Below are positions 18,209-25,951 of a stretch of DNA of 55,061 nt, piece by piece. Both the position numbers and the translations under genes were made by a program. Position 1 is the stretch's first letter. The number at the start of each line of letters is the position of its first letter. The notes below the pieces were generated by a model. That model was not told the DNA's origin. It saw nothing but the letters and a program-made list of their open reading frames with translations, and made no database searches. The stretch comes from CAYLRY01 sp964386535. GTDB lineage: Bacteria > Chloroflexota > Dehalococcoidia > Dehalococcoidales > UBA3254. The stretch spans positions 1 through 55,061 of the forward strand of contig CAYLRY010000015.1 of assembly GCA_964386535.1 (NCBI GenBank). Direction: 5' to 3'.

Positions 18209-18238
18209 TTGACAAAAAATTTGATAGTCAACTATGAT
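18209..18238 (+). promoter_or_regulatory. Promoter with internal palindrome, isomerase-epimerase-SDR operon
   Basis: TTGACA (18209-18214), 18-nt spacer, TATGAT (18233-18238). The palindrome ATAGT-CA-ACTAT (18224-18235) overlaps the spacer and the -10, as expected of a repressor operator. It lies in the divergent region shared with the arabinofuranosidase gene. No regulator gene is nearby. Confidence 0.55.
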
Positions 18239-18317
18239 AATGGCATCAGTATTCTAAGCCTAATTGATATTATAAACAAAATCCGGGTCAAGCTAAAAAT
18301 AAAAAGAAAGGTGAAAG

Positions 18318-19718
18318 ATGGAAAAACTGAAAATAGGATTTGTTCCCGCCCATCGAGAACCGTTTGATGAAAAATGGGCTGCAGAAATCCGCCAGCGCTG
18401 TCTGGAGCTATTCAACCAGATAACTTTAATGGAAGTTATTGTGCCCGGAGAAAACCTGACACAGGGAGGATGCGTCAGGAATGACATTGAAGCCCAAAAG
18501 GCAATTGATCTGTTTAAGAAAAAGGAAATTGACGGCCTGATTATAGGCGCTATGACTTTTGGCGATGAAGTATCAGCCCTTTCTATAGCTGAATCATTTA
18601 GAGAACTCCCCATTTTGCTTTTCGGGACTAAAGAAGGTCCATTTACGGCTGACAGCAACCGGCGTTCAGACTCGTTTTGCGGAACATTATCCATTTCTTC
18701 AGGATTAATGCGCAGGCAAATCCACTTTAAATTCGCTGGGGTGGTCTTCCCGGAAGAAGAGGTTTTTAAGTCCGACATCCTTGATTTTCTGCGCATTTGC
18801 GCCGTGGCCAGGGGTTTTATTGGCGCCAGAATAGGGCTGGTGGGCCCCAGACCTGAGCGATTTGAGACCTGTATTTTCAGCGAAGATATGTTAAAACTAA
18901 AATTCCGGCAAAGAGTGGTGCCCATGGCTCTGCCGGATATCATGAACCGCGCTCTTGCTTTTGCTAATTTGCCCGAAATTGAACCATTGATTAAAGAAAT
19001 GAAATTCCAGGCGGATTTCACAGCCGCAGATGCCGCAATAATAAAAAATATCGCGGGGTTGGAATATGCTTTAAAGCAATTTGCACAGGAGAAAAACCTT
19101 TCTGCTATGGGAATCCAGTGCTGGACAGCCATGCAGTCAGCCTACGGGCTGTCTCCCTGCTATGCCATGGGACGCCTGACAGATAGTGGAGTAATGACAT
19201 CCTGCGAGGTAGATATTTATGGGGCATTAACCATGCTGTTGCAGTACCTGGCAGCCCTGCATGCCACTGTCCCACATTTTATCGATTGGACCATCATGCA
19301 CCAGCAAGAGGAAAATGTATTTCTGGCCTGGCACTGCGGAAACGGGCCGCCTTCTCTAGCCTGCCCAAATAAAAAAATAACCCTGCGCTATCACAGTATC
19401 CTGGGTGAAAGCCTGGGTATTGAACGTTCCATAGGCACAGGTGAATTTCAGCTTAAACCGGGAACTGTAACCCTTTGCAGATTACAGGAACATGCCGGCC
19501 GCTTTAAAATGCTTATCACCCTGGGCGAAATAATTACCGCCAACCAGGAACTCAGAGGTTCCTGGAGCTGGGTTAAGGTACCCAACCTGAATAAATTGTA
19601 TAAGACTCTGATTAAAGAAGGTTTTACACATCACGCCAGCCTTATCCATGGAGATTATTCCAATGCAATTTTCGATACATGCGAATATCTAGGAATTGAA
19701 ACAGTTATGGTGAAGTAA
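18318..19718 (+). CDS. L-fucose/L-arabinose isomerase superfamily protein
   Basis: 466-residue protein of the FucI/AraA sugar isomerase superfamily (COG2407-like), which interconverts aldoses and ketoses with a metal ion. It has the N-terminal Rossmann-like domain (GGCVRNDIEAQKAIDLFKKKEIDGLIIG), the central domain, and the CEVDIYGALTMLLQYLA segment near residue 297 where the acidic metal ligands lie in the family, with GIQCWTAMQSAYG before it. First gene of a three-gene operon with the 3-epimerase and the SDR; divergent from the GH51 gene. Context favours L-arabinose to L-ribulose, but L-fucose, D-arabinose or another aldose cannot be excluded from sequence. Confidence 0.8.
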   Translation: MEKLKIGFVPAHREPFDEKWAAEIRQRCLELFNQITLMEVIVPGENLTQGGCVRNDIEAQKAIDLFKKKEIDGLIIGAMTFGDEVSALSIAESFRELPILLFGTKEGPFTADSNRRSDSFCGTLSISSGLMRRQIHFKFAGVVFPEEEVFKSDILDFLRICAVARGFIGARIGLVGPRPERFETCIFSEDMLKLKFRQRVVPMALPDIMNRALAFANLPEIEPLIKEMKFQADFTAADAAIIKNIAGLEYALKQFAQEKNLSAMGIQCWTAMQSAYGLSPCYAMGRLTDSGVMTSCEVDIYGALTMLLQYLAALHATVPHFIDWTIMHQQEENVFLAWHCGNGPPSLACPNKKITLRYHSILGESLGIERSIGTGEFQLKPGTVTLCRLQEHAGRFKMLITLGEIITANQELRGSWSWVKVPNLNKLYKTLIKEGFTHHASLIHGDYSNAIFDTCEYLGIETVMVK

Positions 19719-19741
19719 ATTTATGGCTTCGAGGCAATCAA

Positions 19742-20599
19742 ATGTTTAAATTCGGTGTAGATTCATTAATATGGACTGAGGACTTCTCTGAAAATGACGT
19801 ATGGCTTATTGAGAAAGCCCGCGCATTAGGTTTTTCCGTCATGGATATCAATATTAGCCATCCGGAAAAGTTTCCTTTGGAAGCAGTTAAAAGAAAGATC
19901 CGGGAAGCAGGCATTGAAGCTGTGACAACCATCGGTTTGCCCGCTGAATGCAATCTGATCTCTTCTGAACCTGCGGTCAGGAGAAAAGGTGTAGAAACAC
20001 TTAAAAAACTGGTGGATATCAATGTTGAAATAGGTTCGAAGATTCTGGGCGGGGTTATTTATGCTTCATGGGGCTACTTATCCGGCACCTGCCGTACTCA
20101 AGAGGAGTGGGCCAGGTCAATTGAAGCCATGTATGATGTCGCTTTATACGCCAAGGGCCAGGGCGACCTGGTGCTGGCGGTAGAACCGGTTAACCGGTTC
20201 GAATCTCATTTCCTGAATATCGCCGAAGATGCCGTAAAATACTGCCGGGAGGTCGGGACAAGCAACGTCAAAGTTCACCTTGACTCGTTCCATATGATCC
20301 GTGAAGAAACCAGTTTTAGTGGGGCCGTCCAAATCTGCGGTCCTGAATACTTGGGCTATGTTCATGTATGCGAAAACAATAGAGGCATACCCGGTACCGG
20401 GCTGGTACCCTGGAAAGAATTTTTCACTGCTCTTAAGGATATCGGATATCAGGGACCGCTGGTCATCGAATCCTTCGATCCAGGGTTTAAAGAATTGAAC
20501 CGTGTTTGTGCCATGTGGAGGAAATTTGCGGATACCGGTGAGGAACTAGCTATAAAAGGGCTATATAATCTGAAACAAATTGCTGCTACTATCGGATAA
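19742..20599 (+). CDS. Ketose 3-epimerase (D-tagatose/L-ribulose 3-epimerase family)
   Basis: 285-residue TIM-barrel isomerase of the AP-endonuclease-2/ketose 3-epimerase family. The four metal ligands of D-tagatose 3-epimerase can be placed: Glu148 in VEPVNRFE, Asp181 in HLDSFHM, His208 in YVHVCE, Glu243 in VIESFD. The EPVNRFE motif is typical of true ketose 3-epimerases rather than endonuclease IV. Known members interconvert free ketoses at C3, including L-ribulose/L-xylulose. It sits between isomerase and reductase in the operon, exactly where L-ribulose to L-xylulose would be needed. The substrate is inferred from context. Confidence 0.85.
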   Translation: MFKFGVDSLIWTEDFSENDVWLIEKARALGFSVMDINISHPEKFPLEAVKRKIREAGIEAVTTIGLPAECNLISSEPAVRRKGVETLKKLVDINVEIGSKILGGVIYASWGYLSGTCRTQEEWARSIEAMYDVALYAKGQGDLVLAVEPVNRFESHFLNIAEDAVKYCREVGTSNVKVHLDSFHMIREETSFSGAVQICGPEYLGYVHVCENNRGIPGTGLVPWKEFFTALKDIGYQGPLVIESFDPGFKELNRVCAMWRKFADTGEELAIKGLYNLKQIAATIG

Positions 20600-20620
20600 A
20601 GCAGTCACACGAGGAATCAT

Positions 20621-21388
20621 ATGAGTATTTATGATCTATTTGATATCAGGGGTAGGAAGGCCCTGGTAACAGGCGCAGGGCGTGGAATAGGTAAAGTGCT
20701 GGCTCTGACGCTGGCTGAAGCCGGCTGTGATGTCGCTCTGGCAGGACTGCATCCAGACAACCTGGAACTGGTGTCTGCTGAGATTTATAAGATGGGAGTA
20801 AAAGCCTTAACCATACAGGCGGATGTATCAAGTAAAAACCAGGTAGACAGCGCATTCAAACTTGTAGAAAAGGAATTCGGACACCTGGACATCTGCGTAA
20901 ACAATGCTGGCATAAGCCTGCAATGCCCTGTTGAGGAAATGCCGGAAGAAAACTGGGATAGAATAATGAATATCAATTTAAAAGGCGTCTTTCTCTGCTC
21001 CCAGGCAGCCGCAAAACTTATGATTCCACGAAAGAAAGGCAGTATAATAAACATAGCCTCAATATCAGGAACGGCTGTCAACGTACCCCAGAAACAGGGG
21101 GTTTATAATACTTCCAAAGCCGGAGTAGTTATGTTAAGCAGGTCAATGGCAGTCGAGTGGGCTCCATACGGCATACGGGTCAACTCTCTCAGCCCGGGTT
21201 ATATCAAAACTGAGATGACCCTGTCTACCATGGCTCATCTGTTCCCTGTTTGGGAATCTTTGACGCCTATGGGGCGACTGGGTGAACCGGCTGACCTGCG
21301 GGGCGCCTTGATATATCTGGCATCAGATGCTTCCAGCTATTTGACTGCTCATGATTTGATAGTAGACGGTGGTTACACCGCGCGTTAA
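20621..21388 (+). CDS. SDR oxidoreductase, L-xylulose/sorbose reductase-like
   Basis: 255-residue classical short-chain dehydrogenase. Cofactor motif TGAGRGIG (residues about 17-24), NNAG, catalytic Ser in IASISG, Tyr/Lys in YNTSK (about 161-165). The stretch SGTAVNVPQKQGVYN and the NSLSPGYIKTEM segment resemble fungal/bacterial L-xylulose, sorbose and mannitol reductases. After the second strand (VALAGL) there is no acidic residue, which favours NADP(H). SD GAGGA precedes ATG 20621 by 7 nt. As third gene after an isomerase and a 3-epimerase, reduction of L-xylulose to xylitol is the economical reading; specificity needs an assay. Confidence 0.82.
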   Translation: MSIYDLFDIRGRKALVTGAGRGIGKVLALTLAEAGCDVALAGLHPDNLELVSAEIYKMGVKALTIQADVSSKNQVDSAFKLVEKEFGHLDICVNNAGISLQCPVEEMPEENWDRIMNINLKGVFLCSQAAAKLMIPRKKGSIINIASISGTAVNVPQKQGVYNTSKAGVVMLSRSMAVEWAPYGIRVNSLSPGYIKTEMTLSTMAHLFPVWESLTPMGRLGEPADLRGALIYLASDASSYLTAHDLIVDGGYTAR

Positions 21389-21410
21389 CGACTGACCGGC
21401 GCCCCTTAAT

Positions 21411-21442
21411 ACCGGTAAACATTATTGTATTAACGGTTTTTT
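21411..21442 (+). terminator. Probable terminator of the isomerase-epimerase-SDR operon
   Basis: ACCGGTAA (21411-21418) pairs with TTAACGGT (21430-21437) with one mismatch, loop of 11 nt, followed by TTTTT. It touches the stop codon of the convergent kinase gene. Confidence 0.5.
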
Positions 21443-23066
21443 AAAGGGGATGCATTCTGATCAGGTCAGCTTCCGCTACAGCAAATCTGCTGAGATATCC
21501 GCCGGAACCATGAAATGCGGCAATATCCTCCCAAGATGCCTGAAAGACCTGGCCTTTGCCGATAACCTTTTCGGCTAAAGGTTCAATATCAGGTTTACCG
21601 CCTTTTGATCGTATAAAAGCACTGACTCCGGCGACCGCTGCTCCGGTGGCTGCCCCTGCCTTTTTTAACGGAATGACAGGGCGTTTCCATATGGCGGATA
21701 CTCTCCTTATAATTTCACGGTTGCGGCTGGCTCCACCGGTAACATGTAGCGGTTCTCCGGTTTCCTGTGAGAAATTCCTGGAATGGAAATACACCGCTGC
21801 CAGGCTGGATTCTATTACCCCTGCATAGTCAGTTCCCAGCGACGGTAAGGCATTACCAGCCCTCAAAAGATCGAAGCTCCCGGACAAAGGAAAGGATTCA
21901 TTTCTGGGCTGCCAGAAAATAAGGTTTTGCCCCAGAGGTGTTGTTTCCAGAGCTTTCTCAGCCGGTTCATATTCATCCTTATCGAGCCCGTAGATGGCCC
22001 TGATACGGTCCCAAACCAGAGCCCCGTTGGTGCGGCAGCCAAACATAAAGGGCCTCCCGGTACCATCGTACATAGCGCAGGCAGCCCCACTCATATCCAG
22101 GGCTTTACCATCTGTAGCTACCATATTTACCAGGCTGGTACCCAGACTCAGCAAATCGCCATTAACCAGCACCTTGGACTGCGGGTTATCCCCTGAACCG
22201 GCCGCTACTACGCAGGCTGGGTGGAAACCATACTTACGGACAAAGTAGGTGGCTATGTTTCCCACCACTGTATCCGGGGCCGTAATAGCAGGCAGCCTTT
22301 GCCGGAAAGCCTCCCGGCCCCCTGGTAAACCTGCTGAAATCGCCCGTATTAATTCTTCTGACCAGTCTCTCCTGGCATAGGCCATTAAACACATACCGCA
22401 GCCGTTCCCAAAATCGATAGGCGCTTCAGGATTGGCGGTAAGCACTGCTGTTACCAGGCTGCTGATCAGATGAATCAAACTGGTTTGCCTGTACACATCC
22501 GGATGTTCTTCCGCCACCTTTCTGATAACCAGTCCGGTGAAACGCAACTGAGCGTCTGAACCGGAAATCTTTATCAGCTCTTCCCGGCCTCCCACAGAGT
22601 TTCTGATTAAATCTGCCTGCTTACCCGTGTTGGAGGTCATCCATATCGGCGCCCGGCTGTAGGCCAGGCTGCCGCCCAGTAGATTAACCAGCGAAGACTG
22701 AGCTGAACTTACCTTATTAAGTTCGGAGAAAAGCGAGAAGGCACTTTGGTTTAAATACAGATGACCATGCTGCTGGCTGGAGGTATTGACGACAACGATT
22801 TCCTCCATGTTTAGAGATTCTTTTAAGTCATTGAATAAGGCGTCCAGGGAAGCCAGGAACATTTGCGGCGGCTGAGCAGCTTCACCTTCTGTCTCTGGAG
22901 GAAGGAGATAGTCCTCTTGCCGGATACCGAAGATAATCAACCTGGGATCTTTGGCATAATCCAGGGAATGTTCCAAAACCGCCGTCTGAGAGTCAATATC
23001 CAGCACCACGGCCGAGAGGCTTTGTGTACTCATATCCAGTCCGAGAGCCAGTCTTCTTTTACCCAT
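21441..23066 (-). CDS. xylB: FGGY carbohydrate kinase, xylulokinase (XYLB)-like
   Basis: 541-residue ATP-dependent sugar kinase. It has the N-terminal ATP/phosphate motif LGLDMSTQSLSAVVLDI, the substrate segment SQQHGHLYLN, the catalytic Asp region APIDFGNGCGMCLMAY, AAGSGDNPQSKVLV, and the C-terminal FGGY signature LHVTGGASRNREIIRR. The SQQHG and IDFGNGCGMCL pattern resembles eukaryote-type D-xylulose kinase (XYLB) more than ribulokinase AraB. It follows the xylitol/sorbitol dehydrogenase by 17 nt in one operon, so phosphorylation of the D-xylulose made by that enzyme is the simplest role. L-ribulose or L-xylulose as substrate cannot be excluded. Confidence 0.85.
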   Translation of the reverse strand: MGKRRLALGLDMSTQSLSAVVLDIDSQTAVLEHSLDYAKDPRLIIFGIRQEDYLLPPETEGEAAQPPQMFLASLDALFNDLKESLNMEEIVVVNTSSQQHGHLYLNQSAFSLFSELNKVSSAQSSLVNLLGGSLAYSRAPIWMTSNTGKQADLIRNSVGGREELIKISGSDAQLRFTGLVIRKVAEEHPDVYRQTSLIHLISSLVTAVLTANPEAPIDFGNGCGMCLMAYARRDWSEELIRAISAGLPGGREAFRQRLPAITAPDTVVGNIATYFVRKYGFHPACVVAAGSGDNPQSKVLVNGDLLSLGTSLVNMVATDGKALDMSGAACAMYDGTGRPFMFGCRTNGALVWDRIRAIYGLDKDEYEPAEKALETTPLGQNLIFWQPRNESFPLSGSFDLLRAGNALPSLGTDYAGVIESSLAAVYFHSRNFSQETGEPLHVTGGASRNREIIRRVSAIWKRPVIPLKKAGAATGAAVAGVSAFIRSKGGKPDIEPLAEKVIGKGQVFQASWEDIAAFHGSGGYLSRFAVAEADLIRMHPL

Positions 23067-23083
23067 TCTTCTTAAGCAAGCCT

Positions 23084-24112
23084 CTACATTTCGATCATGA
23101 TTTTAACCGTACCGGGATCCGGATTATCTGCATAAGTGAAAGCCTTAATACTATCGGAAAATTTAAACCTGTGGGTGATCAGGGGCTTCACATCGATCTT
23201 CCCGGATGCCATCAGCGAAAGCGCTCTGGGATACATATTAGCATACCTGAAAATGGTTTCCATGCGGGCTTCTCTGGCCTGAGCTGCCACAATATCAACC
23301 TTTACAGGGTCCACCGGCATGCCGATGAATATCACCCTTCCCCCCGGGCAAAGGGGTTCAAAAATACCTGCGATGACTGCCGCATTCCCGCTGGCTTCAA
23401 AAATAATATCCGTACCCCAGCCGCCGGTAGCCTGATTAACTACCTCTCTGACATCCTGTTTCATTATATTGACGGACGTCATCCCGTATCTGAGGGCCAT
23501 GTCCAGTTTGGATTGAATCTTATCAGTGATGATAACCTTTGAGCAACCTCCAGCCAGGGCAGCAAGTCCTGTAAGCAAACCAATAGTACCGCAACCGGTT
23601 ACCAGTGCTACATCACCGGGCCGTACGGCAGCCTTTTTTACCGCCTGGAGACCAACTGACAGAGGCTCGGCCATCGCCCCTTCGGCATAGCTCAGATTAT
23701 CCGGTAATTTAAAACAAAAGGCGGCCGGATGTATCACTGTTTCCCGCAGGCAGCCGTGCACCGGCGGAGTGGCCCAGAAACGTACGCTTGGATCCAGATT
23801 ATACATGCCTTCCAGAGCAGCCCGGCTGCGAAAATCCGGAATGCCCGGCTCCATACAGACACGGTCGCCGGTTTTCAGGTGTTTTACACTTGCCCCGGTC
23901 TCAATAATTGTTCCTGACGCCTCATGCCCCAGCACCATTGGCTCCTTCACCACGAAATTACCTATCCTGCCGTATTGATAATAATGAACATCGCTTCCAC
24001 AAATGCTGACAGAGTTGATCTGGATACGGACGTCATCGGGTCCCAGTGATTCATCGATATCCAGGTCAACCATATCAAGTTGCCTTGTTTTCTTTAATAC
24101 TAACGCTTTCAC
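23084..24112 (-). CDS. Zn-dependent polyol dehydrogenase (xylitol/sorbitol dehydrogenase-like)
   Basis: Medium-chain dehydrogenase of about 343 residues. Catalytic zinc ligands: Cys38 in ICGSDVHYY and His/Glu in LGHEAS (about 64). GRIGNFVVKEPMVLGHE and FWATPPVHGCL are close to sorbitol/xylitol dehydrogenases. The coenzyme motif TGCGTIG with Asp after the second strand (VIITDK) indicates NAD. The structural-zinc loop retains EPGIP but has lost its cysteines, as in animal sorbitol dehydrogenase. GTG 24112 is preferred as start: the codons read M-K-A-L-V-L and GAGGAAAG lies just upstream; the longer TTG start at 24127 would use up that SD. Likely xylitol to D-xylulose. Confidence 0.87.
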   Translation of the reverse strand: MKALVLKKTRQLDMVDLDIDESLGPDDVRIQINSVSICGSDVHYYQYGRIGNFVVKEPMVLGHEASGTIIETGASVKHLKTGDRVCMEPGIPDFRSRAALEGMYNLDPSVRFWATPPVHGCLRETVIHPAAFCFKLPDNLSYAEGAMAEPLSVGLQAVKKAAVRPGDVALVTGCGTIGLLTGLAALAGGCSKVIITDKIQSKLDMALRYGMTSVNIMKQDVREVVNQATGGWGTDIIFEASGNAAVIAGIFEPLCPGGRVIFIGMPVDPVKVDIVAAQAREARMETIFRYANMYPRALSLMASGKIDVKPLITHRFKFSDSIKAFTYADNPDPGTVKIMIEM

Positions 24113-24173
24113 CTTAACTTTCCTCAAATTAACACTTCAAATCCGGCTTTCCGTGAACCACTTCTGAAAAACA

Positions 24174-25436
24174 TCAGATTTCAAATAGCGGCAGCACCAG
24201 CGGGCCTTCAGGTATGACCATTACATCAGAATGTTTACCCAGCTTACAGAAGGCTTTTTCCAAACCTTCTTCTATTGAATGGATGGGCTCCATTTTCATT
24301 TCTTTAACTTCTTCATCCTCCAGTTCTGATAACAGATAAATGTCGTGATTAACCTGAGCCCTGGCCAATATATGGTTTTGCCATTCAACGCCCTTTGATT
24401 TTGTATTTTTAATTTTATTCAAAATTTCTTCCGGCGTTGATGACGATGCGTGCAACTGCCTGAAGGCTGCCGGCCCCACCCCAGCACTACAGCATGAGGC
24501 AACAATAATGATACCGCCGTCCCTGGTCATTAGTGAAGCATTGTCAATGCCCTTGCAGGTCTGATACAGATCCTGGTCCAGAGGAGCGCCGCTATTAGAG
24601 GTAATGGTTATATCCGCCTTATGTTTTATTCTGTATCCAGCCAGGCTTTTTTCTACTTCACAACCCTTTTGATGGGCTTTTACTGGATCGCCGGCAAAGA
24701 TATGGGTGATCTTCTTATTTTCGTCTAGAAGTACATTAACGATGAAGTTCAGTCCGGCCATTCTGCCCTGTTCAACAATGTCTTGATGAACCGGATTCCC
24801 CTGAAGAATGCCGGCCCTGGCCAGGGGGTGATCTATCATTTCGAAGCTGTGGTTATGATGTATAGCTGCCGGACTGGAAACACCAGGAGCGATACTTTTA
24901 CAGCCTCCGGAAAAACCGGCGAAAAAATGAGGCTCTATGAATCCGGTGCTGATACGGAAATCAGCTTCCACAATCCACCTGTTGACCTCCACTGGGGTAC
25001 CCCGGGAGGTGATACCTATTCTAACTACCTGTTGGGGATCATGGTTCATTACGCGGTAGTTATTAACTATATTCTCACCCAGTTTCTCTATCATCTCCTT
25101 CCTATTTAGCGGCGAGTGTAGGCCCAGAGAAATAATTATGGTTATATCCTGTTTTGATACTTTTTGTTCAAGTTCGGACAAAATCAATGGCAGTAGCCTG
25201 TTATCCGGACAGGGTCTGGTATTATCAGTCACCAGGATTACAACTTTGGTCTTTTTTTCAATACAATCAAGCAAAGGCAAGCAGCCAATGGGGGATCTAA
25301 GCGCCGCCAGCACAGCTTCGGTTTCATTATCCAGAGCTTTTACGGAGCTTCTTTTTAAGACCCCGGATACATTACCGGCAGGGACACAGGCTGTTAAAAA
25401 AGATGAGCCATAGGGTAGTGTAAATTCGCTGAACAC
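24174..25436 (-). CDS. LarA-like nickel-pincer racemase family protein
   Basis: 420-residue DUF2088/LarA family protein. The LarA active-site residues align well by position: His107 (GLHSPL), His170 (IEPHFF), Lys180 (GGCKSIAPG), His196 (NHSFEM), compared with His108, His174, Lys184 and His200 in lactate racemase. Lys180 would hold the nickel-pincer nucleotide. The loop TDNTRPCPD is also typical. No larB, larC or larE cofactor genes occur in the window. It is first in the operon with polyol dehydrogenase and kinase, so it may racemise or epimerise a sugar-derived hydroxy acid or polyol rather than lactate. Start GTG 25436 with GGAGAAAA upstream. Confidence 0.78.
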   Translation of the reverse strand: MFSEFTLPYGSSFLTACVPAGNVSGVLKRSSVKALDNETEAVLAALRSPIGCLPLLDCIEKKTKVVILVTDNTRPCPDNRLLPLILSELEQKVSKQDITIIISLGLHSPLNRKEMIEKLGENIVNNYRVMNHDPQQVVRIGITSRGTPVEVNRWIVEADFRISTGFIEPHFFAGFSGGCKSIAPGVSSPAAIHHNHSFEMIDHPLARAGILQGNPVHQDIVEQGRMAGLNFIVNVLLDENKKITHIFAGDPVKAHQKGCEVEKSLAGYRIKHKADITITSNSGAPLDQDLYQTCKGIDNASLMTRDGGIIIVASCCSAGVGPAAFRQLHASSSTPEEILNKIKNTKSKGVEWQNHILARAQVNHDIYLLSELEDEEVKEMKMEPIHSIEEGLEKAFCKLGKHSDVMVIPEGPLVLPLFEI

Positions 25437-25571
25437 CTGTAAAATTTTCTCCGGTTGTAAACATTCTTGATCAGATTCAAGTTTCAGTCTGATATCAATC
25501 CAGGCGCATTTTTAGCTTTAATCGATTTTACTCTTTATTGATGCCTGTCATCAATATGCCCATAAAGAAAC

Positions 25572-25636
25572 TGTAAGATTCCTGTAAATTTCTACCTTAA
25601 ATTTGTAAGGTAAATGTGAACCTCAGGCACTATACT
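25572..25636 (+). promoter_or_regulatory. Four-repeat Pho box plus -10 (PhoB-activated promoter)
   Basis: TGTAA or TGTGA units start at 25572, 25583, 25604 and 25615, so spacing is 11, 21 and 11 nt, the helical period of PhoB/PhoP sites. The last 7-mer ATGTGAA (25614-25620) is followed by exactly 10 nt and then TATACT (25631-25636), the same distance as in the E. coli phoA promoter. No -35 hexamer is present, as expected when PhoB replaces it. Confidence 0.7.
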
Positions 25637-25800
25637 AAAGCCGTTTCGGTAAAGGATTACATCATGGTATCGTTAAAGTTAATCGCTCAAGTAGGTCGTG
25701 TCGTGTCAGGATAAATGTAATATAATAATTGTATTAGAGTTTGGCCCCTGAAATCATGGTTAATAATGCAAAACAGGGATATTTATTAAACAATATTCAC

Positions 25801-25920
25801 ATATAATTTATTTTTAATATATAATTATATTAAATAAAGTTATTTATAATTAATATAAATTATATAAATATATTTTTATTACTTAATTATTATATATAAT
25901 TTTAAAATATTTGATTTATT
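25801..25920. other. Very AT-rich tract
   Basis: By my count only three of 120 bases are G or C, while flanking genes look close to half GC. It is full of TATA and TTAT steps and lies between the Pho promoter and the giant gene. It could be an easily melted or curved element, an H-NS/Lsr2-like binding site, or a 5' leader feature. Confidence 0.8.
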
Positions 25921-25951
25921 TATAAGATCAGTTGGAGGTTGCGCCCTATAG

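Larger units (their letters stand above)
25437..25951. other. 515-nt regulatory region ahead of the giant surface gene
   Basis: The first half contains a Pho-box promoter (25572-25636). The second half contains an extremely AT-rich tract (25801-25920). I see no gene, no tRNA and no known riboswitch. The expected transcript from the Pho promoter would have a leader of about 310 nt, including the AT tract, ending in GGAGG (25934-25938) 13 nt before ATG 25952. Confidence 0.6.
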
